DNA from: Micromonospora sp. HM5-17
GTDB lineage: Bacteria > Actinomycetota > Actinomycetes > Mycobacteriales > Micromonosporaceae
Direction of reading: 5' to 3'
NCBI RefSeq assembly: GCF_003762835.1
Contig: NZ_RJWA01000004.1
Span: 310,001-374,000 of the forward strand
Length of the DNA stretch: 64,000 bases
Shown here: positions 22,701-30,091 of the stretch, piece after piece
How the letters are laid out: each line of letters opens with the position of its first letter
Position numbering within the stretch: position 1 is the first letter of the stretch
Translations under genes and position numbers: made by a program
Notes under the pieces: model-generated
Database searches by the model: none
What the model was told of the DNA's origin: nothing
The model's input: only the letters and a program-made list of their open reading frames with translations

Positions 22701-23640
22701 GGAGTTCGACACCACCGCCCGACGGCGTGCGATCCACGAGAACATCCGGGAGGCGCACCGCGCCAAGTCCGGTAGCACCGCCAAGCCCAGCTACCACCCG
22801 CTGGTGCAGCGGTTCCACAAGCGGGGCGACGACGGGCGGCTGCCGGTGGACGCGGTGCTGGCCACCTCGATGCTCCAGGTCGGAGTCGACGTCTCCCGGT
22901 TCGGCCTGATGGTCGTCACCGGCCAGCCGAAGAACACCGCCGAGTACATCCAGGCCTCGTCCCGGGTCGGCCGGGACCCGCGCCGCCCCGGCCTGGTGGT
23001 GACCCTCTACAACTGGACCCGGCCCCGCGACCTGGCCCACTTCGAGGACTTCGAGTACTACCACGCCACCTTCTACCGCCAGGTGGAGGCGCTGTCGGTC
23101 ACCCCGTACACCCGCCGCGCGCTGGACCGTGGCACGACCGCGACGTTCGTCGCGGCCGTGCGCAACGCGGAGGAGGCGTTCTCCCGCAACACCGACGCGC
23201 ACGACGTGCCGCTGGACGGCCCCGAGGTACGCCGGATCATCGACCGGATGCTGGCGCGGGCCGAGGTGATCGGCGGCGAGCGTGGCCGGGACTACCTGCA
23301 CGAGCGGCTCAGCCGGCTCAAGGACAGGTGGAACCTGGCCAAGACCGGCAACACCCGGCTCGGCTACGACGAGGGGATGTTCCGGCAGCAGCGGCTGGTC
23401 GGGCTCCTGGAGCGGGCGGAGGGACAGCCCTGGGGCGATCTCACCGTCGGCCAGTCCATGCGGGAGACCGAGAACGAGATCAACCTGCTGGTGCCCGGCG
23501 TCACCGAGCTGTTCCAGCCACTCTACGGCGCGCCCCCGTGGTCGTACGGCGCCGCGGACGACGACGGGGAGCGCGCCGACGGCGCGGAGCGAACCGACGA
23601 CGGCGCCGCCGAGGTTGTCGAGACCGGAGGGGAGAACTGA
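19795..23640 (+). CDS. drmA: DISARM helicase DrmA
   Basis: 1281-residue superfamily 2 helicase, core DISARM protein in both classes. Walker A is FFPTGGGKTEAY (near 21307). The DEAH-type box is IIQDELHLISGALG (near 22078). Helicase C motifs LATSMLQVGVDVSRFG and SSRVGRDPRRPG lie near 22860-22990. A four-Cys cluster (CPWCG, then FCPRAEGADACPF) near 21680-21790 could bind zinc. The GTG start overlaps the upstream ATPase stub; the stop overlaps drmB. DrmA with DrmB forms the DNA-binding core of the system (established). The gene is separated from drmMI by about 4.9 kb of cargo. Confidence 0.92.
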   Translation: MTLQGQDGLFPHPRGEQQALAPSAADAPTPESAHPLDLPQVFEPATSHQVRDELQELIRRDLLGPWAGEREVFPPSSMGPRERYLIGMIGPKPRLGSNRGPAEQTTDVDETVQGDGGDGEPPEVLTPQMLGKMWASSMGLSFAVPADVDVLTVTAAWGQYRPVEVTDEHEKKHRVWAREPVSYDREVRLDREPSYRIPLTVTDPDAPGVHLAVDVRPRDDRRVVQVVLVNTKAEPQNNAETAWLFQCGLTVTALDGHRAVFLPIDDPLDDVRRLHDDLEEAHLRLLYRAQRRYASGRNVAVHPEVRDGERCAHRLTTTWLPRYDVPATVASVDPDSPLARVELGMDALATADPDQLRAGLAPLADGYAGWLDRQADRIAELPEPLRPAAENAVHTARRVAERIRAGIALLTDPAVPGHVDALAAFRFANRAMALQRRHTEIARLREEHDLSYAEAEARVEARGPAAASWRPFQLAFVLLNLPPLTDPTHPERAADAGATVDLLFFPTGGGKTEAYLGLTAFTFAIRRLQGIVGDGERARSGAAGVAVLMRYTLRLLTAQQFQRAAALVCAAEVLRRADEATWGSEPFRIGLWVGGGVSPNWYDEAAEQIAAARESGDSKHTNVLQTLSCPWCGTALHGHEHLEPAEDERRIRLFCPRAEGADACPFAKTRSAEGLPILTVDEEIYRYAPSLVIATVDKLAQLPWKGYAGILFGRVRQRCPRHGYRHDDLDVKTGCAGAHNAKGRLPAVRSEPVLRLRPPDLIIQDELHLISGALGTTVGLFEAAVAELCTWPTPAGGETGPKIVASTATTKRAREQVLGVFGRQLAVFPPPVIDITDTFFSTQVPVTADNPGRRYLGICAHGVRLKSAEIRLAEILLVAGQTLFDRYGEPADPYLTLVGYFNATRELAGMRRYLDDQVTNRVRGTGRRPELSDRIVTPTGMLAIQELTSRISSADISDVLKRLEIPFDPEFDTTARRRAIHENIREAHRAKSGSTAKPSYHPLVQRFHKRGDDGRLPVDAVLATSMLQVGVDVSRFGLMVVTGQPKNTAEYIQASSRVGRDPRRPGLVVTLYNWTRPRDLAHFEDFEYYHATFYRQVEALSVTPYTRRALDRGTTATFVAAVRNAEEAFSRNTDAHDVPLDGPEVRRIIDRMLARAEVIGGERGRDYLHERLSRLKDRWNLAKTGNTRLGYDEGMFRQQRLVGLLERAEGQPWGDLTVGQSMRETENEINLLVPGVTELFQPLYGAPPWSYGAADDDGERADGAERTDDGAAEVVETGGEN

Positions 23641-25517
23641 TGCCGCCTGCCAGGCACTTCCGACGGGTCGGCGCCGTCCGGCCCAGCCACCTGATGTTCA
23701 CCGCGGGGGTCGGCTCCCTGGTCGATTTGCCCAACCTCTCCGTGCTGGTTCGCGGTCTCGACGACTGGGACTACAGCGCCATCCCGGAGCGGGAGGAGAT
23801 CAAGGAACCCCGGCTGCTGGAGAAGGTCCGTAGGACCATCGGAAGATCGGTCGAGCAGTTGCGCCCGGCGCCCTGGCTGAGCGGCACCGACCAGGACCCG
23901 ACCGGGCCGGCGGCCCGGGTCGGCGTGCCGGTGGTGCCCTTCCCGTCCTGGCTGCGGTGTACCGCCTGCGACGAGCTGGCGCCGATCGAGTCCAGAATCT
24001 TCGGCTTCGAGAACGCCAAACCCCGCAAGCCGCACGAGGCCCGCTTCTTCCACGCCGCGTGCCCCAGGACCCGGCGCAAGCCGCTGGCGGTCGCGGCCCG
24101 GTTCGTCCTGGCCTGCACCGCCGGGCACCTGGACGACTTCCCGTACCCGCAGTTCGTGCACCTCGGCGGCGCGTGCCCCAAGGCGAGCCATCCCCGGCTG
24201 CGGATGGAAGACCGGGGCGGCAACCTCGGCGCCAACGTCCGGATCCTCTGCCTGAACTGCAGGGCCAACCGCAACCTGCGCGAGGTGTTCGGGGACCGGG
24301 GGATCGAGAAGCTGCCCCGCTGCCGGGGGCGGCGGGCGCACCTCGGCGACTTCGAGTCCGAACCCTGCGGTGCGGACCTGCGGGTGCTGGTCGTCGGCGC
24401 CTCCAACCAGTGGTTCGCGCAGACCCTCTCCGCACTGGCCGTGCCGCCCAGCGGGGCCAGTGAGCTGGCGGCGAGGGTGGAGCGGCACTGGGACTCGCTG
24501 GAGCAGTTCGAGGAGTCCGTGATCTCGTTCGCCCGCAAGGTGGTGCCGATCATGCGGGAGTTCGAGCAGTGGTCGGACGCGGAGATCTGGGCGGCGATCC
24601 AACGCCACCGGGCCGGCATCAAGGACGACGACGAGGAGTCGGACCTGCGGAAGCGGGAGTGGGAGATCTTCTCCGCCGGGCAGCTTCCCGAACCCACCGG
24701 CGATCTGGCGCTGCGCCGCGACCCGAACGGTGTTCCGGGCCGGCTCAAGGACATCTACGCCGACGTGGTCCAGGCCGAGCGGCTGCGCGAGGTGCGGGCG
24801 CTGGTCGGCTTCACCCGGCTCGACGCCCCCGATCCCAACGACCCCGACCTGGTCAAGTCGGCGCCGCTGACCCGGTCGGCCCCGGAATGGGTGCCGGCCA
24901 CCGAGGTCCGCGGCGAGGGCATCTTCCTGCGGTTTTCCGAGGAGCTGCTGACCGGCTGGATCCGCCGGGTCGAGCGGAGCAGCGCGATGATCGAGCATCG
25001 CGAGGCGTACGGACGGTTCCGGCGTAACCGCTACTCCAACCGGATCGCCGGCCCGTTCGACCCCATGCGGAACTGGCCGGGGGAACGGTACATCGCCCTG
25101 CACACCCTGTCGCACCTGCTGATCCGCGCCATCTCACTGGAGTGCGGTTACAGTTCGGCGAGTCTGTCGGAACGGATCTACGCCAAGGACGGCCCGGAGT
25201 CCCGGGCGGGAATCCTCATCTACACCGCGGTGCCCGACGCCGAGGGAACACTCGGCGGGCTGGTGTCGCTGGCCGAGGAGGAGCCGCTGATCCGGATCAC
25301 CCGGCGGGCGCTCGGCGACGCCCTGCACTGCTCCTCCGACCCGCTCTGCGCCGAACGGCTGCCGCAGGAGCCGGCGGACTTCCTGCACGGCGCCGCCTGC
25401 CACGTCTGCCTCTTCGTCTCCGAAACCACCTGCGAGCGGGGCAATCGCTTCCTCGACCGGCGCTTCGTGGTGCCGATCGACGATCCGGAGCTGGCGCTCT
25501 TCCCCGAGCTTCCATGA
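23640..25517 (+). CDS. drmB: DISARM DUF1998 protein DrmB
   Basis: 625 residues; partner of DrmA. The C-terminal DUF1998 region has LHTLSHLLIRAISLECGY and a closing CHVCLFVSETTC cluster. Further Cys pairs (CTACDELAP near 23959, LCLNCRANR near 24248) suggest zinc sites. The ATG shares one base with the drmA stop (TGATG) and the stop overlaps drmC (ATGA), so the three genes form one tightly coupled unit. DrmB is required for DISARM protection (established for the family). No disruption seen. Confidence 0.92.
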   Translation: MPPARHFRRVGAVRPSHLMFTAGVGSLVDLPNLSVLVRGLDDWDYSAIPEREEIKEPRLLEKVRRTIGRSVEQLRPAPWLSGTDQDPTGPAARVGVPVVPFPSWLRCTACDELAPIESRIFGFENAKPRKPHEARFFHAACPRTRRKPLAVAARFVLACTAGHLDDFPYPQFVHLGGACPKASHPRLRMEDRGGNLGANVRILCLNCRANRNLREVFGDRGIEKLPRCRGRRAHLGDFESEPCGADLRVLVVGASNQWFAQTLSALAVPPSGASELAARVERHWDSLEQFEESVISFARKVVPIMREFEQWSDAEIWAAIQRHRAGIKDDDEESDLRKREWEIFSAGQLPEPTGDLALRRDPNGVPGRLKDIYADVVQAERLREVRALVGFTRLDAPDPNDPDLVKSAPLTRSAPEWVPATEVRGEGIFLRFSEELLTGWIRRVERSSAMIEHREAYGRFRRNRYSNRIAGPFDPMRNWPGERYIALHTLSHLLIRAISLECGYSSASLSERIYAKDGPESRAGILIYTAVPDAEGTLGGLVSLAEEEPLIRITRRALGDALHCSSDPLCAERLPQEPADFLHGAACHVCLFVSETTCERGNRFLDRRFVVPIDDPELALFPELP

Positions 25518-26287
25518 GCTGGTACCCGGCGTTCCAGGCGGCGGCCGAGGCCGCCGCCGAACGGCTCGGCCCCGAACATCTGCGGGCACTCGCCGACCGG
25601 CTCGGCGGCGGCTGGCCCGAGGAGGCGGTCCGGCACGCCGTGCCGGTGCCGGAGTTTGCCGAGGTGGCCGGGCCGGTGCTGGCCGCGCGGCGGGCCGACG
25701 GCGTACCCGCAGGGGAAGCCGCCGCCTACCTGCGCGGCCTCGCCGCCGGGCACGCCCAGCGGTCGGCCGCCGTCCGGGTCGAGTCGGTGTGGAGCGGCCC
25801 GAGCACCCATCCGGTGCCGGTTCGCGCCACCGCCCAGGTGCTGGTCGATCTGGTCGGTGAGGCCGTCCGCGAGCTGCTGTTGATGACGTACTCGGCGAAG
25901 CCGTATCCGCCGCTGCTGACCGCGTTGGCGGCGGCGGTCGAGCGGGGCGTCACGGTCACCGTCGTGGTGGAGACGTTGGCCGGCGCGGGGAGCGCACTGG
26001 GCGGGACAGAGCCAGCCGCGGCCTTCGCCGCCGTCCCGGGAATCCGGCTCTGGCACTGGCCGGTGGCGCAGCGGCCCGAGCCGGGCGCGAAGATGCACGC
26101 CAAGATCGCGGTGGCGGATCGGCGGACGCTGCTGGTCTCCAGCGCGAACCTCACCCAGTCCGGGGCCGCGAGGAACGTCGAGGCCGGGCTGCTGGTCCGG
26201 GGCGGTAGCGCGCCGCGCCGGGCGGCCGAGCACGTCGCCGAGTTGACGGCGAGAGGCGTACTGGCCCCGCTGCGGATCGGACGGTAG
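25514..26287 (+). CDS. drmC: DISARM PLD-like protein DrmC
   Basis: 257 residues, phospholipase D/nuclease superfamily. One HKD motif is visible: H195, K197 and D202 in KMHAKIAVAD, followed by VSSANLTQSG. A single HKD per chain implies that dimerisation is needed for catalysis. DrmC is dispensable for protection in the characterised class 2 system of Bacillus (established). The ATG overlaps the drmB stop. It closes the DISARM operon; the methylase gene follows only 10 bases later, so transcription may continue. Confidence 0.9.
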   Translation: MSWYPAFQAAAEAAAERLGPEHLRALADRLGGGWPEEAVRHAVPVPEFAEVAGPVLAARRADGVPAGEAAAYLRGLAAGHAQRSAAVRVESVWSGPSTHPVPVRATAQVLVDLVGEAVRELLLMTYSAKPYPPLLTALAAAVERGVTVTVVVETLAGAGSALGGTEPAAAFAAVPGIRLWHWPVAQRPEPGAKMHAKIAVADRRTLLVSSANLTQSGAARNVEAGLLVRGGSAPRRAAEHVAELTARGVLAPLRIGR

Positions 26288-26297
26288 GGAGAGCACC

Positions 26298-28319
26298 ATG
26301 CGCAGCAGGACGACGATGGACGGCGACACCGGAGCAACCGTCGCCGCACACGACATCGCCCGTCTCGCCAACGTCGGCCGGGCGGCGGTCAGCAACTGGC
26401 GTCGCCGGTTCCCTGACTTTCCCGAGCCGGTCGGGGGCAGCTCCGCCAGCCCGCTCTACTCCCTGGCCGAAGTCGAAGCGTGGTTGACCCGGCACGGTAA
26501 GCCGTTCACCCTGCTCCCCGGGGACCGGGTCTGGCAGCAGGTCCGCGGCGCGGTCGACGACCTCACGCTCGGCAACCTGGTGGGCGCCATCGGGGCGTTC
26601 CTGGTCTTCCTGCGCCGCGAGCCCGACGGCTGGAAGCGGCTGGCCGGTGAACCCGACGAGGTCGTCGCCGAGCGGCTGCCCGAGCTGATGGCACCCGTCC
26701 TGCCGGATCTCCCCGGGGCGTCGACCATCCGCCTCGACGAACGGTGGATCGGGATCGTCCGGCGGGTCGCCGAGGCCGCCGAGGAGCAGGGCGACCGGGA
26801 ACTCTTCGAGTTCCTGTGCGACCGCTACCTTCAGGTGCACTCGCGGCGGTACGCCGCCGTGACCCCCGCCCCACTCGCCGGGCTGATGGTCGAGCTGGCC
26901 GACGTACGCGGGGCGGTGGTGCTCGACCCGGCCTGCGGGATCGGCACCCTGCTGATGGCGGCGCACGCCGCCGGGGCCGCCCGGCTCGGCGGGCAGGAAC
27001 TCGACCTCGTCTCCGCCCAACTCGCCGCCGCCCGGACGTTGCTGCACGACACCGTCGTACGCGTGGTCGCCGGCGACTCGCTGCGCGCCGACGCCTTCGC
27101 CGGGGAGCTGGCCGACGTCGTGCTCTGCGATCCGCCGTTCAACGACCGCAGCTGGGGCTACGACGAACTGGTCAGCGACCCCCGCTGGACCCACGGCCTG
27201 CCGCCGCGCGGCGAACCGGAGCTGGCCTGGGCGCAGCACTGCCTGGCCCGGGTCAGACCCGGTGGGTGGGTGCTGCTGATGATGCCGGCGAGCGTGGCGA
27301 ATCGACGTGCCGGGCGGCGGATCCGGGGCAACCTGCTCCGGACCGGTGCGCTCCGGGCCGTGATCAGCCTGCCCGGCGGAACCACCGGTACGGTGCCTCC
27401 GGACCTGTGGATACTGCGTCGACCGGAAAGTACCGACGTCCCGCCGTCCCGGATCCTCCTGGTCGACGCGACTGCGGACCTGTCGGTGGCCGGCGAGGCG
27501 TGGCGGTCCTTCCTCGCGACCGGTCCCAACGGTGACGGCAGGGGCGGGAAGCTGGCGCCATCGAGCCGGGCGGTGCGGGTGATCGACCTGCTCGACGACG
27601 AGGTGGACCTCAGCCCGGCCCGCCAGCTGCACACCGTCGGCACGGACCCGCGGACGGGGGAACTCGAGCCGATACGGCTGGAGCTGCTCTCGTCCCTGGC
27701 CGCGCTGCCGGGGATGCTGCCGGAGCTGGCCGTCCGCGGCCGGGCGGAGATGTCCACCTCGACGACGGTTGGCGAGCTGGTCAGGGCCGGGGTCGTCGCC
27801 GTGCATCAGGCTCCCCTGAGGACGACCGTCGACGAGGGAGAGCTTCCCCTCCTCACCGCGCAGGACGTACTCGTCGGTCGTCCGCCGTCCGGACGGACCA
27901 CGAACGTCCCAGGAATGGTGACGGTCGAGGCGGGAGACGTCGTCGTGCCGGTCGCGCTGCGGGAGCCGGTGGCCCGGGTGGTCACCGAAGGGGGAAGCGT
28001 TCTCGGGCCCCAGCTCCTGCTGTTCCGCGTGGACCAGGAGCGGATGGACCCGCATTTTCTCGCCGGACTCTTCCGGGCTTTCCAGCACCAGGCGGCTGGC
28101 GTCCGGAGCGCGTCCCTGCTGGCCAGGACGGACATTCGCCGCACCCCGGTTCCCCGGCTGTCGTTGGCGGAACAGCGGAGGTACGGCGAGGCTTTCCGGC
28201 GACTCGTCGCGTTCGCGGATACCATCCGGTCGGCGGCGTCCCTCGCGGAGACACTGATCTGCCTGAGCTTCAACGGTTTGGCTGACGGGAGCATCCAGCC
28301 GTCATCCACCGCCGACTAG
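26298..28319 (+). CDS. N6-adenine methylase with HTH and specificity-like domain
   Basis: 673 residues, three parts. Residues 12-68: winged or MerR-like HTH (HDIARLANVGRAAVSNWRRR). Residues 70-460: type I HsdM-like methylase with VLDPACGIG (motif I, 210-216) and VLCDPPFN (motif IV, 278-281). Residues about 480-660: region resembling an HsdS target-recognition domain (TAQDVL, then GDVVVPVA and a closing helix). No HsdR gene is near. ATG with AGGGAGA. The gene is 10 bases after drmC and 34 before the kinase gene. It could mark DNA, regulate genes, or serve the kinase as the sensor of a defence system. Confidence 0.85.
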   Translation: MRSRTTMDGDTGATVAAHDIARLANVGRAAVSNWRRRFPDFPEPVGGSSASPLYSLAEVEAWLTRHGKPFTLLPGDRVWQQVRGAVDDLTLGNLVGAIGAFLVFLRREPDGWKRLAGEPDEVVAERLPELMAPVLPDLPGASTIRLDERWIGIVRRVAEAAEEQGDRELFEFLCDRYLQVHSRRYAAVTPAPLAGLMVELADVRGAVVLDPACGIGTLLMAAHAAGAARLGGQELDLVSAQLAAARTLLHDTVVRVVAGDSLRADAFAGELADVVLCDPPFNDRSWGYDELVSDPRWTHGLPPRGEPELAWAQHCLARVRPGGWVLLMMPASVANRRAGRRIRGNLLRTGALRAVISLPGGTTGTVPPDLWILRRPESTDVPPSRILLVDATADLSVAGEAWRSFLATGPNGDGRGGKLAPSSRAVRVIDLLDDEVDLSPARQLHTVGTDPRTGELEPIRLELLSSLAALPGMLPELAVRGRAEMSTSTTVGELVRAGVVAVHQAPLRTTVDEGELPLLTAQDVLVGRPPSGRTTNVPGMVTVEAGDVVVPVALREPVARVVTEGGSVLGPQLLLFRVDQERMDPHFLAGLFRAFQHQAAGVRSASLLARTDIRRTPVPRLSLAEQRRYGEAFRRLVAFADTIRSAASLAETLICLSFNGLADGSIQPSSTAD

Positions 28320-28353
28320 CCGTGCGACTGCCCGACGGCGTGCTGGAGGAGCC

Positions 28354-29850
28354 GTGTCCGGACGAACGGTGATCAACAATCGTTACGAGCTCGATGCGTT
28401 TCCCATTGGCAAGGGCGGGATGGGCGAGGTGTGGGGTGGCCGTGACACCGTGCTCGACCGGGAGGTGGCCGTCAAGTTCATCCGCCCGCGGGACGACGTC
28501 CGGGGCGAGGATCTCATCCGGCGTTTCGACCGCGAGGCCCGGGTGACCGCCCGGCTCGTCCATCCCGGCGTACCCGCGGTGCATGACTTCGGAGTCCATG
28601 AGGGACGGCCGTACCTGGTCATGCAGCGAATCCGAGGCGTGAGTGTCGCCGACGTCATCGCCGAACAGGGCTCGCTTCCGCTCGGCTGGGCCGCCGCCAT
28701 CGCGGCCCAGACCTGTGCGGTGCTCTCGGTCGCGCACCGGGCGTCGCTGGTCCACCGGGATCTCAAGCCGAGCAACCTGATGCTCGAACCCGATGGTGGG
28801 GTCAAGGTACTCGACTTCGGACTCGCGGCCGCGCTGGACCTGCCCGACTTCTCCCGCATCACGCAGACCGGTGAGAGTTTCGGGACCCTGCCGTACATGG
28901 CGCCAGAACAGATCGAGGCCGCCCAGAGCGACGCTCGGACCGACCTCTACGCCCTGGGCTGCACCCTCTACGAGATGCTGACCGGCGAGCAACTCTTTGC
29001 CGGCGCCACCCCGTACGTGGTGATGCGCAAGCAACTCGACGGCTGGACCCGGCCATTCCGGGCGGCCCGCGCGGAGATTCCCGCCGCGCTCGAGGAACTG
29101 TTGCGCGACCTGCTGCGACGGAAGCCGGAGGAGCGGCCGGCGGACGCCGACGCCGTCTACGAACGTCTCCTGCCCTTCGCGACCGATCTCGGACCGCTGC
29201 CGGGCGTGGTCGAGACGTCGGCCCGACCCAGCCCGCTCCGGATGTACGCCGATGTGGTCAGCCGGATTCTCATGCCGGCATCGACGCCTCCGCGCCCTGG
29301 CCCACCACCTGTCGTGCCGGCTGGAGGGGACGCCGGCGGAGAACCCGAGATGGAGGGTTCGGGCGCGAAGGAGCGTGGGGTGGTCCGAGACTCCAGCATG
29401 CCGCTCAGCCGGAACGACCTCGACCTGGTCAGGCGCGAAGCCAGACGACTCGTCGCGCAGTCGCGGCACCGGCAGGCGGCCGACGTCCTCGGCAACGTCA
29501 TCGAGCCGGCCATCCGAAGCCTCGGTCCGCTCGACGACGACGTGATCAGTCTCCGAATGCAGTTCGCCGACGTGCTTTTCAACGGTGGCGACTACCGGCG
29601 GGCCGCTCCCGCCTACCAGCGCCTCGCCGCCGACCTCGGCAAGCGGCCCGGAATTCCGCCGGAGCGGGCCTTCGACTGCCGTCGCCAGGCGGCCGCCTGC
29701 CACGCCCTGATCGGACAGACCAGTCTCGCGCTGCGCCAGCTGGAGGAACTGCTGCGTGACGAACGCGGGCAGTTCGGCGACGACCACGAGCGGGTCGTGG
29801 AACTCCGCCGACAGATCGGGCTGCTCCGACCGAGCGCCGAAAACCGGTGA
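28354..29850 (+). CDS. Soluble Ser/Thr protein kinase with C-terminal TPR-like domain
   Basis: 498 residues. Hanks-type kinase core: GKGGMGEV loop, K41, HRDLKPSN with D136, DFG at 154-156, and YMAPEQIEAAQSD. A Pro-rich linker (about 290-345) leads to a helical TPR-like C-terminus. Unlike PknB-type kinases it has no membrane segment and no PASTA domain. The GTG start has GGAGGAG. It forms a pair with the methylase 34 bases upstream. PglW-like kinases of BREX type 2 are much larger, so it is not one of those. Likely role: phosphorylation output of a methylase-kinase module (inference). Confidence 0.85.
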   Translation: MSGRTVINNRYELDAFPIGKGGMGEVWGGRDTVLDREVAVKFIRPRDDVRGEDLIRRFDREARVTARLVHPGVPAVHDFGVHEGRPYLVMQRIRGVSVADVIAEQGSLPLGWAAAIAAQTCAVLSVAHRASLVHRDLKPSNLMLEPDGGVKVLDFGLAAALDLPDFSRITQTGESFGTLPYMAPEQIEAAQSDARTDLYALGCTLYEMLTGEQLFAGATPYVVMRKQLDGWTRPFRAARAEIPAALEELLRDLLRRKPEERPADADAVYERLLPFATDLGPLPGVVETSARPSPLRMYADVVSRILMPASTPPRPGPPPVVPAGGDAGGEPEMEGSGAKERGVVRDSSMPLSRNDLDLVRREARRLVAQSRHRQAADVLGNVIEPAIRSLGPLDDDVISLRMQFADVLFNGGDYRRAAPAYQRLAADLGKRPGIPPERAFDCRRQAAACHALIGQTSLALRQLEELLRDERGQFGDDHERVVELRRQIGLLRPSAENR

Positions 29851-30091
29851 CCCGCCGCGACCGTGCGCCGGGAGCATCTCGGCATGCGTGGTGATCCCCG
29901 GCACGACGCCATGTCGGCGGCGAAGAAGGCCTGGTACGCCTGCAATGGGGTACTTCCGCCGGAAGAGGGCGGTGGGCACGCGGGCACGCTCCTCGGCACG
30001 GACGACCGGCACGGACCGACGATCCCGGCTGGCGCCAACTCGCGAAGAAGACGTTCGGGTCGTGAGAGGCGGGGCGGCGCGCAGGCGACGG

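Noticed and set aside
25514-26287. drmC as a relative of the two secreted PLD genes
   Set aside because: drmC lacks a signal peptide and is tightly coupled to drmB; the motif context differs.
26298-28319. Complete type I restriction-modification system
   Set aside because: No HsdR translocase/nuclease gene in the window.
26298-29850. BREX type 2 / Pgl interpretation of methylase plus kinase
   Set aside because: No PglZ, PglY or BrxL-like gene; the kinase is under 500 residues and the methylase is HsdM-like rather than PglX-sized.
29851-30091. Small gene between kinase and membrane hydrolase
   Set aside because: All frames are Arg/Gly/Pro-rich, with no ribosome site and no consistent third-position signal.
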